64,000 bases of DNA from CAYULW01 sp964445815 (GCA_964445815.1 CAYULW010000001.1:372001-436000); one strand, 5' to 3'; positions 28,413-38,231 are shown, counted from the stretch's first letter. Program-made: numbers and translations. The notes: generated by a model from the sequence alone, not told the origin.

Positions 28413-29282
28413 CTACAATTTCAAAAAGTAATTCGAGAAAAAGAGAAAGATAAAAGGAAAGGCTAAAGTTAGCTCTAAAATAAAATAGAAATAGAGCGAT
28501 TTCTTTTGGCTTCCAATTTTATGAACAGTCAGATAAAAGGCAATGAAACTCAATAGCAGAACAATTGTCAGAATAGGGTCTCGAAAAAAGAAGCTAATTG
28601 ATAAAGCAACAGATAGGCATATGTATATGAGTGCTTTTACTCTTTTTTCTTCAAACGAATTTGCAAATGTGATCAAGCCTTCTTTTAAATCCTCATGCAC
28701 ATCCTTAAAATCAAAAAGAATAACCTGTGCAAAGACATAAAGAAAGAGGATAAGACAAAATTTGTAATGGAGAACATCTTGTTCTCCATTTGAATAAATG
28801 ATCATCGGCAGTATACCCATGCTAACCATCCAGCAAAAGGAAATAATGAAAGGTTTGGCATAGGGGATTAAGCGCAGTGGTTTGATGTGCTCATGAGGTA
28901 GATAAAGAACATAAAGCAAGCAGATTATGCTGACCGGTAAAAGCAGGAGAAAAGCAGTAAAAGGTATAAATAAAAGTAGAAGAAAAGAAATGATAAAGGA
29001 GGAAAATAAAAAAGCATTTTGGGTTTTTTTGTTCTTTTTGGACCACCTGTCGTAGGCGATATTTTCATTTAATCCAAAATGAAAATGTCCAAGCCTTCTA
29101 TGAAAAGTGTATACAAACATGGTAGAGCTAAACACAAAGAGACTCAGTTGCCAACTGGGGGGATGATCAAAAAGGTAGTGAACTGTAAAATACAATAGAG
29201 ACCATGCGCAAGTTGCTACAACTATATTGCTGTATGATAGCCATTTAATTGGCTTGATAAGCTCTCTTTTGAACTCCCTCAA
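28413..29282 (-). CDS. UbiA-like prenyltransferase-family membrane protein
   Basis: A 289-residue integral membrane protein with about seven to nine hydrophobic helices. It resembles the UbiA prenyltransferase superfamily: a tyrosine-rich TFHRRLGHFHF loop at the first motif position and a second acidic motif DFKDVHEDLKEG (about residues 190-202), like the DxxxD motif that binds Mg-prenyl diphosphate. The first motif lacks the classical NDxxDxxxD, so catalytic activity is doubtful or the substrate differs. It lies upstream of kynU in a probable operon and divergent from gcvP. A role in quinone or pigment synthesis cannot be inferred from context. Confidence 0.65.
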   Translation of the reverse strand: MREFKRELIKPIKWLSYSNIVVATCAWSLLYFTVHYLFDHPPSWQLSLFVFSSTMFVYTFHRRLGHFHFGLNENIAYDRWSKKNKKTQNAFLFSSFIISFLLLLFIPFTAFLLLLPVSIICLLYVLYLPHEHIKPLRLIPYAKPFIISFCWMVSMGILPMIIYSNGEQDVLHYKFCLILFLYVFAQVILFDFKDVHEDLKEGLITFANSFEEKRVKALIYICLSVALSISFFFRDPILTIVLLLSFIAFYLTVHKIGSQKKSLYFYFILELTLAFPFIFLFFSNYFLKL

Positions 29283-29367
29283 AACAATGTAATAAAATGT
29301 GTGTTAAAGCTGCTAAATTCGATGACTTAAAGTAAATTAAAAAATCGCTAAAAATGATGCTTTCAAC

Positions 29368-29375
29368 TATATTTG
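29368..29375 (+). promoter_or_regulatory. TAnnTTTG promoter box of gcvP
   Basis: TATATTTG lies 24 bp before the gcvP ATG and fits the Bacteroidota -7 consensus. A -33 TTG is not evident. Confidence 0.5.
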
Positions 29376-29398
29376 CAGACCCAAAAAAATAAAAAATT

Positions 29399-32266
29399 AT
29401 GACCTCAGCGCCTTTCAGTTCTAGACATATTGGACTTTCTGATGAAGACATCAAAAAAATGCTTGCTGTAATCGGAGAGTCAACAGTTGATGACTTGATT
29501 AATAAAACAATTCCTTCTTCTATTCGCTTGAAAGAAAAGCTCAAGCTTGAAGCTCCTTTGAGTGAATACCAGTATATACAGCACCTCAAAAAGCTTGCTC
29601 AAAAAAATAGGGTCTTTAGGAGCTATATAGGCCAGGGGTATTACAATACAAAAGTTCCTGCTGTTATTCAGCGTAACATATTGGAAAATCCAGGTTGGTA
29701 TACAGCTTACACCCCTTACCAAGCTGAAATAGCCCAAGGCCGTTTGGAGGCATTGTTAAACTTTCAGACAATGGTTTGTGATTTAACCGGAATGGAGATT
29801 GCAAATGCATCATTGCTTGATGAAGGTACTGCTGCTGCTGAAGCTATGATTTTAATGTACAATGCACGGTCAAGACAAGCAAAGAAAGATGGTGTTTCCC
29901 GATTTTTTGTTGATGAGAATTGCTTCATACAGACAATAGATGTACTTAAAACAAGGAGTGAGCCCTTAGGAATAGAATTAGTTATTGGAAAATTTTCGGA
30001 GTTTGATTTTGACAAATCTTTTTTCGGTTCATTACTTCAATATCCTGATAAGATTGGTGAAGTTCATGACTATAAAGGTTTTGTAGAACAGGCACATGAA
30101 ATGGAAATATTAGTTGGTGTTGCTGCTGACTTATTGAGCCTGGCTATCCTTGTTCCTCCGGGAGAGTGGGGTGCTGATTTTGTTTTTGGAACAACTCAAA
30201 GATTCGGTATTCCATTAGGTTATGGAGGACCTCATGCTGCCTATTTTGCCACGCATGAACACTATAAGAGAAATATGCCGGGAAGAATTATTGGACTCTC
30301 TGTCGATGCAGATAATCAACCAGCTCTTAGGATGGCGCTTCAGACAAGAGAGCAACACATTAAACGAGATAAAGCCACGTCAAACATCTGTACCGCACAG
30401 GTCCTTCTGGCAGTTATGGCCGGAATGTATGCTGTTTATCATGGTAAAGAAGGTATACGTCAGATCGCATCGGGAATACACTCGTACACCAATGCATTAA
30501 AAATGGCTTTGCTCAATTATGGTTATCAAGTTCTTACTGTAAACTTCTTTGATACATTGAGCTTAAAAATGAGCACTCAGGAAGCAGATAAACTGGTTGA
30601 CTTTCTGGCTCAAAATGAAATCAACGTTTTTAGGGCGAATAAAGATATAATTTCAATCAGTTTGAATGAAACGGTTGAGTGGCATGAGCTTGTTGCTTTA
30701 ATGGAACTTTTAGCTTCTTTTAAGGAGCAGACATCCGAACGTTTTGATAACGTGAACATGGGATTCTTTAATGACTCACGTTTTGAAAGAACAAGTTCAT
30801 TTCTGGATCATGAGGTGTTTAATAAGTATCATTCTGAAACGGAGATGATGAGATACATTAAGCGCCTTGAGAACAAAGATTTCTCATTGGTTCATGGCAT
30901 GATTCCTTTAGGTTCATGCACCATGAAACTCAATGCAGCAACTCAACTTCTGCCTTTGACATGGCCTGAATTTGCAAATATTCATCCATTCGCGCCTGCA
31001 AATCAAACAGAAGGGTATCAATCAATGCTTTCGGACTTAGAGAAAGATTTGTCTAAAATTACTGGCTTTTATAAAACCTCATTGCAGCCAAATTCAGGTG
31101 CTCAAGGTGAATATGCCGGGTTAATGGTGATCCGAGCTTACCATAAGGCCAATGGGGACCACCAAAGAGATGTGGCTTTAATTCCTAGCAGTGCTCATGG
31201 TACTAACCCGGCTAGTGCTGTAATGGCGGGCATGAGAGTAGTTGTAGTAAAATGCGATGAACAAGGAAATATAGATTTTGATGATTTAAGGGAGAAAGTA
31301 GAGCAATATACTAATGAGCTTGCAGCATTAATGATAACTTACCCTTCAACCCATGGCGTTTATGAAGAGTCAGTCAAGGAAATTACTCATCTTATTCATG
31401 AGCATGGTGGACAGGTATATATGGACGGAGCGAATATGAATGCTCAGGTGGGCTTAACAAACCCTGCTAACATAGGAGCAGATGTTTGTCACTTAAATTT
31501 GCATAAGACTTTTGCTATCCCTCATGGAGGAGGTGGTCCCGGAATGGGCCCTATTGGAGTAGTAGAGCACTTAGCTCCCTTTCTTCCCGGTAATCCGTTG
31601 GCATCAGTTGGAGGCGAAAACGCAATAACCGCAATTTCTGCTGCTCCTTATGGTAGTGCTCTGGTTCTTCTAATTTCGTATGCTTACATAAAAATGCTGG
31701 GAGAAGAAGGCTTAACAGCTTCAACAAAAGCAGCTATTTTATCGGCTAATTATTTAAAAGTTAAGCTACAGGAAAAATATGATGTCTTATACCAAGGGAA
31801 AAACAATACAGTGGCACATGAAATGATTTTAGATTGTCGGAATTATAAATCGACATCCGGTGTAGAGGTTGTGGATATTGCTAAGCGATTGATGGACTAT
31901 GGCTTCCATGCACCTACTGTTTCTTTTCCGGTGAATGGGACACTGATGATTGAACCAACTGAAAGTGAAAGCTTAGAAGAATTGGATCGCTTTATTGAGG
32001 CAATGTCAGCTATACGCGACGAAATCAAAGAAGTTGAGGTTGATCCTTATCTTAGAGAAAATAATATTCTGAAGAATGCACCGCATACGCAAGCAATGGC
32101 TTTAACGGATAACTGGAAGATGTCGTACTCAAGACAGAGAGCAGTTTACCCAATAGAATCAATTAAGCAGAATAAATTTTGGCCTTCAGTGAGGAGAGTT
32201 GACGATGCATATGGCGATCGTAATTTGATATGCAGCTGTTCACCTATAGAAGATTATGCAATATAA
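29399..32266 (+). CDS. gcvP: Glycine dehydrogenase (decarboxylating), P protein
   Basis: A 955-residue single-chain P protein of the glycine cleavage system. It decarboxylates glycine with PLP and transfers the aminomethyl group to lipoyl-GcvH, whose gene is at 16306. It starts with FSSRHIGLSDEDIKKML, the canonical beginning. The N-terminal half is the inactive-like subdomain (YNTKVPAVIQRNILENPGWYTAYTPYQ) and the C-terminal half holds the PLP lysine in DVCHLNLHKTFAIPHGGGG (about residue 700). MIPLGSCTMKLNA and GSAHGTNPASA-like motifs are present. The length matches other single-chain P proteins. No gcvT lies nearby. Confidence 0.97.
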   Translation: MTSAPFSSRHIGLSDEDIKKMLAVIGESTVDDLINKTIPSSIRLKEKLKLEAPLSEYQYIQHLKKLAQKNRVFRSYIGQGYYNTKVPAVIQRNILENPGWYTAYTPYQAEIAQGRLEALLNFQTMVCDLTGMEIANASLLDEGTAAAEAMILMYNARSRQAKKDGVSRFFVDENCFIQTIDVLKTRSEPLGIELVIGKFSEFDFDKSFFGSLLQYPDKIGEVHDYKGFVEQAHEMEILVGVAADLLSLAILVPPGEWGADFVFGTTQRFGIPLGYGGPHAAYFATHEHYKRNMPGRIIGLSVDADNQPALRMALQTREQHIKRDKATSNICTAQVLLAVMAGMYAVYHGKEGIRQIASGIHSYTNALKMALLNYGYQVLTVNFFDTLSLKMSTQEADKLVDFLAQNEINVFRANKDIISISLNETVEWHELVALMELLASFKEQTSERFDNVNMGFFNDSRFERTSSFLDHEVFNKYHSETEMMRYIKRLENKDFSLVHGMIPLGSCTMKLNAATQLLPLTWPEFANIHPFAPANQTEGYQSMLSDLEKDLSKITGFYKTSLQPNSGAQGEYAGLMVIRAYHKANGDHQRDVALIPSSAHGTNPASAVMAGMRVVVVKCDEQGNIDFDDLREKVEQYTNELAALMITYPSTHGVYEESVKEITHLIHEHGGQVYMDGANMNAQVGLTNPANIGADVCHLNLHKTFAIPHGGGGPGMGPIGVVEHLAPFLPGNPLASVGGENAITAISAAPYGSALVLLISYAYIKMLGEEGLTASTKAAILSANYLKVKLQEKYDVLYQGKNNTVAHEMILDCRNYKSTSGVEVVDIAKRLMDYGFHAPTVSFPVNGTLMIEPTESESLEELDRFIEAMSAIRDEIKEVEVDPYLRENNILKNAPHTQAMALTDNWKMSYSRQRAVYPIESIKQNKFWPSVRRVDDAYGDRNLICSCSPIEDYAI

Positions 32267-32379
32267 ATGAACTCAAAAGACCTATTTATGAAAATTTGCG
32301 AATGTTGATTTGAAGTAATAGATAAAAAATGGTTAACTTTATGTTTCGAATTAAAATTGTTTAACAAAAACTATTAAAG

Positions 32380-34332
32380 ATGAAAAAAAATTACATTTTG
32401 TTATCGGGCATAGTTTTGATGGCATCTATGAGTTTTGCTCAAAATTTAAGAGTGAACAGATCAAATGATGCAGTTTCAAAATTAGAGTCCCAAACTGTAT
32501 TTCCAAAGGTTCAGAATGCGCATGGAAAGGCCTTTTTAGATACGTTATTTTATGAGGATTTCGATACTCAGATTCCTGCTGGATGGACTACTGCAAATAA
32601 TGCAGGAAATGCTAATAATTGGATTTGGTCGAATACAGCTCCAGGTGGGCAGTTTTCAACGACGGTTACGGCATTAAATTCTACATCAGGAGCTAACGGT
32701 TATATGCTTATTCCTGCAGATTTATACAATACTCCTATTCCTACAGGAGGAGCAATTAATATGGATGCAAGTTTTACTTCTCCTATGATTTCTCCTACAG
32801 GAGGTTTTCCTGCTTCTGTATTGGTGAGATGGCAACATGCTCAAAGGTACTGTTGTTCTTCTGTAAGTAGTGAAATGATATTAGAAGTGTCTACGGATAA
32901 CATTACTTACACCACTTTTGATGCCACTGATGGTAAAGGTGTTAATACAGCTTCAGGAAATGCTGATGAGGTAGAAGTGAATGTTTCTTCAGTTTTAGGT
33001 AATGCTACTACAGGTTATTTAAGGTTCAGAATGTCAGGGGCTTCTCATTATTATTGGATGGTTGATGATGTTACTATATTAGAAGGGCCTAAAAATAGTG
33101 TGATTCTAAATCAAATGGTGCTTTCATATGAGGATACTTTAGGATATGTTCCATCATATGATTATGAACCTCCATTTTATATGTACCCACAAGCCATGGC
33201 GATCTCAATGTTTTATGCAGGAGACGTGACGAATTATGGATCAAATACGCAAACAGGCGTAACGATTAATTATCAAATTGAGCATGACAGTACTGACGCG
33301 GGTAATCCTGGTTTAGGTTATGTTGCAGGTCATGGTGTTACAAGAGCGAATTCTCTTACTCCAACATCAGGTTATTCTGAGTACGTAACACCTGGTTTTA
33401 TCTCTACAGTAGATGGTTATTTCAGAGCTACAGTATTTGTGACTTCAGATTCAGTAAATCAAAATGGAGGTGCTCCAATGCCTGTAACTTCTAGAGAATA
33501 TGATTTCCGTATCACTGATACTATAATGGGAGCAACAGCTGGTTCTTATTTAGGAGATGCCGGTCCAGGAAACTATGTAGGTGGTGGAGCAGATGGAGAC
33601 AGATGGTGTAACTTATTTACAATGGGGCATACCGGAGCGGTAGCTACTTCTGTTTCTTACTTTGTGTATACAGGTTCTTTAGTTCCTGGATCTCAAATTC
33701 AACCAAGAGTATATGAGTGGCTTGGAGATACATCAACAGCTTTCCTTAATTCATTTGGTGCTCAAGTGGGTGGTTCACCTTTTACAGTAACTATAGATAC
33801 TTCTATGCAAGGTGACTGGTTGACTATTCCTTTGTTTCCTCCTGTAGCATTAAGTCCTAATAGAAAATATTTAGCAGGATGGGAGCAAATCGGTGGAGCA
33901 ACTTCTATGGGTGCAGAGTTTTCAGTATTCCGTAACAGAGAAAGAGAGCAATTTTATGATCCTGTTTCTCCTGCCGGATTCATGTATATTACTCAAGATT
34001 CTCGTTGGTATACTTCTCCTCAATTGGGAGGAATTCGATTGAATTTTGGAAACCTTACGATTGGTGTTGAAGAGAATGAAGCAGAACTTGATTTTGCAGT
34101 TTCTCCAAACCCAACAACAGGAGAATTAAATATTCAATTGGAATCTAATACCGCAAAAACATACAGATTGAATGTAAGAAACATGTTAGGTCAAGTTGTA
34201 CACAATGACAATGTTTCTGTTAATGGTAAGAAAAGAATCAATTTAGATCTTTCAGGAAATGAGAAAGGAGTTTATTTTGTAACTCTTGAAAATGGACAAG
34301 AGAGATTAGTTAGAAAAGTAGTTCTAAAATAA
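32380..34332 (+). CDS. Secreted T9SS protein, first of a tandem paralogous pair
   Basis: A 650-residue secreted protein with a signal peptide (about 1-20, ending SFAQ). Residues about 55-225 form a beta-sandwich that begins LFYEDFDTQIPAGWTT and carries RWQHAQRYCCSSVSSEM, the pattern of choice-of-anchor J / MAM-like adhesion domains. A middle region contains YLGDAGPGNYVGGGADGDRW. The C-terminal T9SS type A sorting domain (about 575-650) has VSPNPTTGELNIQLES, NVRNMLGQVVHND and GVYFVTLENGQERLVRK. No enzyme motif is seen, so adhesion or surface structure is likely. The next gene is a closely similar copy; they are separated by a long hairpin. Confidence 0.82.
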   Translation: MKKNYILLSGIVLMASMSFAQNLRVNRSNDAVSKLESQTVFPKVQNAHGKAFLDTLFYEDFDTQIPAGWTTANNAGNANNWIWSNTAPGGQFSTTVTALNSTSGANGYMLIPADLYNTPIPTGGAINMDASFTSPMISPTGGFPASVLVRWQHAQRYCCSSVSSEMILEVSTDNITYTTFDATDGKGVNTASGNADEVEVNVSSVLGNATTGYLRFRMSGASHYYWMVDDVTILEGPKNSVILNQMVLSYEDTLGYVPSYDYEPPFYMYPQAMAISMFYAGDVTNYGSNTQTGVTINYQIEHDSTDAGNPGLGYVAGHGVTRANSLTPTSGYSEYVTPGFISTVDGYFRATVFVTSDSVNQNGGAPMPVTSREYDFRITDTIMGATAGSYLGDAGPGNYVGGGADGDRWCNLFTMGHTGAVATSVSYFVYTGSLVPGSQIQPRVYEWLGDTSTAFLNSFGAQVGGSPFTVTIDTSMQGDWLTIPLFPPVALSPNRKYLAGWEQIGGATSMGAEFSVFRNREREQFYDPVSPAGFMYITQDSRWYTSPQLGGIRLNFGNLTIGVEENEAELDFAVSPNPTTGELNIQLESNTAKTYRLNVRNMLGQVVHNDNVSVNGKKRINLDLSGNEKGVYFVTLENGQERLVRKVVLK

Positions 34333-34340
34333 TTTGATCT

Positions 34341-34394
34341 TTTATTTCATAAAAAAAGCCCTCTCATTTGAGAGGGCTTTTTTTATGAAATAAA
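34341..34394. terminator. 26-bp perfect inverted repeat, terminator between tandem T9SS genes
   Basis: Arms at 34341-34366 and 34369-34394 are perfect complements with a 2-base loop. The GC core is GCCCTCTCA / TGAGAGGGC and T/A tracts flank it on both sides, so it can terminate in both directions. The arms are longer than usual for a terminator. Confidence 0.88.
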
Positions 34395-34482
34395 TTCAAG
34401 CAGTTATGAAGTTATAATGCAAGTTGACTGGCGTCTATATCTATTGATAAATACCTTTAGGTAAATATTAAAATTTATAGCC

Positions 34483-36435
34483 ATGAAAAAAAATTACATT
34501 TTATTATTGGGTACAGTTTCGATTGCATTTATGAGTTTTTCTCAAAACCGAAAAGTGAATCAAATGAACGATGCGCTACCAAAACTCGAGTCTCAAACTG
34601 TATTTCCAAAGGTGAAAACAGCTCAAACAAAAGCCTTTTTAGATATATTGTTTTATGAGGATTTTGATTCTCAGATTCCTGCTGGATGGACTACTTCAAA
34701 TAATGCAGGGAATACGAATAATTGGATTTGGTCGAATACAGCACCAGGTGGTCAGTTTTCAACGACGGTTACGGCATTAAATTCTACAACAGGAGCCAAT
34801 GGCTACATGTTGATGCCGGCGGGTTTGTATAATACTCCAACTCCTTCAGGAGGAGCAATTGATATGGATGCAAGTTTCACCTCTCCCATGATTGCTCCTG
34901 CCGGAGGTTTTCCCGCTTCTGTACTAGTGAGATGGCAACATGCTCAAAGGTACTGTTGCTCCTCGGTGAGTAGCGAATTGGTATTGGAAGTTTCTACTGA
35001 TAACATAACCTATACTACTTTTGATGCCACGGATGGCAAGGCCATTAATACGGCTTCAGGAAATGCCGATGAGATAGAAGTGAATGTTTCTTCAGTTTTA
35101 GGAAATGCAACCACAGGCTACTTAAGGTTTAGAATGTCGGGAGCTTCTCATTATTATTGGATGATTGATGATGTGACTATATTAGAAGGGCCTGAAAATA
35201 GTGTGATACTGAATCAGATTGTACTATCGTATTCGGATACCTTAGGTTACGTGCCTTTGTATGATTACGAGCCTCCATTTTATTTATATCCTCAAGCCAT
35301 GTCTCCAACCTTGTTTTTTGCAGGAAATGTTTCAAATTATGGTTCTAACACACAAACCGGTGTAACGCTCAATTATGAAGTTTGGCATGATAGTACCGAA
35401 TCTGGTGGTCCCGGTGCGGGTTATGTCGCTAATCATGGTGTAACAAGACCAGCTCCTCTTGCTCCGGACTCAAGTTATTCTGATTGGGTAACTCCAGGTT
35501 TTATAGCTACAATAGATGGATACTTCAGATCCAGCGTCTATGTAACTTCAGATTCGCTAAATCAGAATGGTGGCGCTCCAATGCCTGTGACTTCTAGAGA
35601 ATATAATTTTCGTATTTCGGACACTATTATGGGAGCAACAGCAGGTGCTTATTTAGGAGATGCTGGTCCTGGAAATTATGTAGGTGGTGGAGCAGATGGA
35701 GATAGATGGTGTAATTTATTTACAATGGGACATACTGGAGCAGTAGCTACTTCTGTTTCTTACTTTGTCTATACAGATCCGGTAGTAGTTGGATCTCAAA
35801 TTCAACCTGTGGTATATGAGTGGAATGGAAGTACGGCAACAACTTTTCTAAATGCATTTGGGAGCAAAGTGGGAGGGTCTCCTTTTACGGTAACCGTAAG
35901 CGCTGCGATGCAAGGCGACTGGTTGACTATTCCATTATTCCCTCCTGTGGCTTTAAATGCGAATCAGAAGTATCTGGCAGGATGGGAACAAATCGGAGGA
36001 GCAACCTCTATGGGTGCACAGTTTTCAGTATTCCGCAATAGAGTGAGAGAACAATTTTATGCTCCTGTTTCTCCTGCAGGATTTTTATATCTTACAGCAC
36101 AATCCCGTTGGTATACTTCTCCTCAATTGGGTGGAATTCGTCTGAACTTTGGTAATCTTACGATTGGTGTTGTAGAGAATGAAGTAGAGCTTGATTTTGC
36201 AGTTTCTCCAAATCCAACAGCGGGAGAATTAAATATCCAATTGGAATCTAATGCTGCAAAAACATATAGATTAAATGTAAGAAACATGTTAGGCCAAGTA
36301 GTATACAATGACAATGTTTCTGTTAACGGTAAGAAAAGAATCAACTTGGATCTTTCAGAAAATGAGAAAGGCGTTTATTTTGTAACTCTTGAAAAAGGGA
36401 CTGATCGATTAACGAAAAAAGTCGTTTTACAATAA
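34483..36435 (+). CDS. Secreted T9SS protein, second of a tandem paralogous pair
   Basis: A 650-residue copy of the gene at 32380: same length, same signal peptide (MKKNYILL), the same choice-of-anchor J-like N-terminal region with CCSSVSSELV, the same GPGNYVGGGADGDRW core and the same T9SS C-terminal domain. Most positions are identical; the differences cluster in the middle (for example the segment around residues 300-330). The pair therefore arose by tandem duplication with either recent origin or gene conversion. A separate promoter region and an own terminator-like hairpin suggest independent expression. Confidence 0.82.
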   Translation: MKKNYILLLGTVSIAFMSFSQNRKVNQMNDALPKLESQTVFPKVKTAQTKAFLDILFYEDFDSQIPAGWTTSNNAGNTNNWIWSNTAPGGQFSTTVTALNSTTGANGYMLMPAGLYNTPTPSGGAIDMDASFTSPMIAPAGGFPASVLVRWQHAQRYCCSSVSSELVLEVSTDNITYTTFDATDGKAINTASGNADEIEVNVSSVLGNATTGYLRFRMSGASHYYWMIDDVTILEGPENSVILNQIVLSYSDTLGYVPLYDYEPPFYLYPQAMSPTLFFAGNVSNYGSNTQTGVTLNYEVWHDSTESGGPGAGYVANHGVTRPAPLAPDSSYSDWVTPGFIATIDGYFRSSVYVTSDSLNQNGGAPMPVTSREYNFRISDTIMGATAGAYLGDAGPGNYVGGGADGDRWCNLFTMGHTGAVATSVSYFVYTDPVVVGSQIQPVVYEWNGSTATTFLNAFGSKVGGSPFTVTVSAAMQGDWLTIPLFPPVALNANQKYLAGWEQIGGATSMGAQFSVFRNRVREQFYAPVSPAGFLYLTAQSRWYTSPQLGGIRLNFGNLTIGVVENEVELDFAVSPNPTAGELNIQLESNAAKTYRLNVRNMLGQVVYNDNVSVNGKKRINLDLSENEKGVYFVTLEKGTDRLTKKVVLQ

Positions 36436-36440
36436 TTATG

Positions 36441-36480
36441 AAGGAGTAGGGAATACAAGCTCTCTACTCCTTTATTTTTT
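36441..36480. terminator. Rho-independent terminator between convergent genes
   Basis: AAGGAGTAG (36441-36449) pairs with CTACTCCTT (36464-36472), followed by TATTTTTT. It also overlaps the last codons of the convergent ABC ATPase gene. Confidence 0.7.
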
Positions 36481-37210
36481 TCATCATAGAAGAAGCAAAA
36501 ACCAAGTCGTTTAGTTCCTTATTATTTGAGGATAGGATAGAATGTTTATCACCTTCCCAGTGCTTGCTCCCTTTATGTATAAAAATCACTTTATCTCCGA
36601 TTTCTAAAACAGAGTTCATGTCATGCGTGACTACGATAGTAGTGATTTCATACTCGACCGTAATTTCCTTAATCAAATTATCTATCAATATAGATGTTGA
36701 GGGATCTAAGCCTGAGTTGGGTTCATCACAAAACAGATATTTAGGCTGTAAGCTAATTGCTCTGGCTATTCCAACTCTTTTCTGCATTCCACCGCTAATC
36801 TCGGCCGGATATTTTTGATTGATTCCTGTCATATTTACTCTTTCCAGACAAAAATTGACACGATTATTCATTTCTTTCTCACTCATTTTTGTGTGCATGC
36901 GCAGTGGAAACTTGATATTTTCTTCTACACTTAATGAGTCAAAAAGAGCACTGCCTTGAAACAGCATGCCTATTTCCTTTCTGACTTCTTTCTTTTCATC
37001 AATTTTCATTGATGAAAAGTCTTTTCCGTCATAATATACATTGCCTTCATCAGGGTCAATTAAGCCTACTGTACACTTGGTCAGTACACTTTTCCCTGAA
37101 CCGCTTGCTCCTATAATGAGATTGGTCTTTCCCTTTTCAAAACTTGCATTAATGCCTTTGAGTACTTCAACACCGTTAAATGATTTCTTTATGTTCTTTA
37201 ATTCAATCAT
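36464..37210 (-). CDS. ABC transporter ATP-binding protein, MlaF-like
   Basis: A 248-residue ABC ATPase. Walker A GASGSGKSVLTK (about residues 33-44), Q-loop MLFQGSALFDS (about 83-93), signature SGGMQKRVGIARA (about 139-151), Walker B KYLFCDEPNSGLDP (about 157-170) and the H-loop VVTHDM are all present. GSALFDSLSVEENIKFPL and a cysteine in Walker B are typical of MlaF/Ttg2A-like ATPases that power retrograde phospholipid transport for outer membrane lipid asymmetry. The start abuts the stop of the MlaE-like permease gene at 37210, so the two are co-translated. The MCE-domain partner gene (MlaD) is not within the window. Confidence 0.9.
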   Translation of the reverse strand: MIELKNIKKSFNGVEVLKGINASFEKGKTNLIIGASGSGKSVLTKCTVGLIDPDEGNVYYDGKDFSSMKIDEKKEVRKEIGMLFQGSALFDSLSVEENIKFPLRMHTKMSEKEMNNRVNFCLERVNMTGINQKYPAEISGGMQKRVGIARAISLQPKYLFCDEPNSGLDPSTSILIDNLIKEITVEYEITTIVVTHDMNSVLEIGDKVIFIHKGSKHWEGDKHSILSSNNKELNDLVFASSMMKKIKE

Positions 37211-37953
37211 TAGATCAATAAGAGATAGGTCAGAATGTAATTTATGATCAATATGGCTATACTGCTTGAAACTACTCCTTTAGTGCTTGCATTACCCACT
37301 TCTACCGCTCCTCCTCTAACATAGTAGCCATAGTAGGATGGGATCGAGGTGATTGCAAAGGCAAAACAGACTGTTTTTATCAAGGCATAAGTAATTCCAA
37401 AAGATTTAAAATCATACTGTATGCCATAAATATAAGCTTCTGATGTTACTACACCAGAAACCTGAGCGACCAAATAGCCTCCCGTCAATCCAATAAACAT
37501 ACTCCAAATCACCAAAAAAGGATTGATAAATACGGCCGCAATAATTTTGGGAAGAATCAGGTAGGAAGCAGAATTAACGCCCATTATTTCTAAAGCGTCA
37601 ATTTGTTCACTCACTCGCATGGTGCCAATCTCCGACGCAATATTTGAGCCTACTTTACCAGCAAGAATTAATGCAATTATCGTAGGAGAAAATTCCAAAA
37701 TCATAGACTGTCTCGCAGTAAAGCCAACTGTATAGGCGGGTATAAGAGCACTATCAATATTAGACGCAGTTTGCAGGGTAATGACTGCGCCCATGAAGGC
37801 AGAAATAATGGAAATGATGCCAAAAGAACCTAAACCTAAGGAATTGACTTCATAGACAATTTGCTTAACGTAGATTTTAATTTTACTTGGCCACTGAAAG
37901 GTTCTTGCCATTAGCAGGCAATAGTTTCCGATATGGTACAAGAGCATTCTCAC
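37210..37953 (-). CDS. MlaE-like ABC transporter permease
   Basis: A 247-residue inner-membrane permease with about five or six hydrophobic segments. The MlaE signatures are present: FGIISIISAFMGAVITLQ (about 48-65), GFTARQSMILEFSPTIIALILAGKVGSNIASEIGTMRVSEQIDALEIMG in pieces (about 77-125), and GGAVEVGNASTKGVVSSS near the C-terminus. It forms a lipid transporter with the ATPase encoded directly downstream. Family assignment is firm; direction and lipid are inferred from Mla family knowledge. Confidence 0.9.
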   Translation of the reverse strand: MRMLLYHIGNYCLLMARTFQWPSKIKIYVKQIVYEVNSLGLGSFGIISIISAFMGAVITLQTASNIDSALIPAYTVGFTARQSMILEFSPTIIALILAGKVGSNIASEIGTMRVSEQIDALEIMGVNSASYLILPKIIAAVFINPFLVIWSMFIGLTGGYLVAQVSGVVTSEAYIYGIQYDFKSFGITYALIKTVCFAFAITSIPSYYGYYVRGGAVEVGNASTKGVVSSSIAILIINYILTYLLLI

Positions 37954-38041
37954 GATAGCTAAAATAAATATTATATGGCTTTGGAACTTTCTGCTTTTAA
38001 AACTTCATAAACAAAGTTTTCAATAAAACGAAAGGAAAATT

Positions 38042-38073
38042 TTGCAATAGCTTTTCAATTAGTTGTATATTTG
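38042..38073 (+). promoter_or_regulatory. Promoter of the initiator tRNA gene
   Basis: TTG at 38042-38044 and TATATTTG at 38066-38073, with 21 bp between, fit the Bacteroidota -33/-7 consensus. The tRNA starts 15 bp downstream. Confidence 0.7.
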
Positions 38074-38087
38074 CTGTCCGAAAATAG

Positions 38088-38163
<76 letters not shown>

Positions 38164-38166
38164 AGA

Positions 38167-38193
38167 AAGACCGGTGTTTTAGCCGGTCTTTTT
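38167..38193 (+). terminator. Rho-independent terminator after tRNA-fMet
   Basis: AAGACCGG / CCGGTCTT with an 8-nt loop and a T run. A related but different hairpin follows the right-hand tRNA copy at 55510, so this one probably belongs to the element. Confidence 0.85.
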
Positions 38194-38211
38194 CTTTTTA
38201 AATACTTAGTA

Positions 38212-38231
38212 GGGCAAACAATGGGGAAACA
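38212..38231 (+). repeat. Left internal 20-bp repeat, candidate integrase arm site
   Basis: GGGCAAACAATGGGGAAACA, identical to 55336-55355 in the same orientation. The repeat itself is two 9-bp halves of the form GGGSAAACA, 11 bp apart, as expected for an arm-type binding site on one helix face. From here to the ATG at 38481 I see no gene or other structure. Confidence 0.65.
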
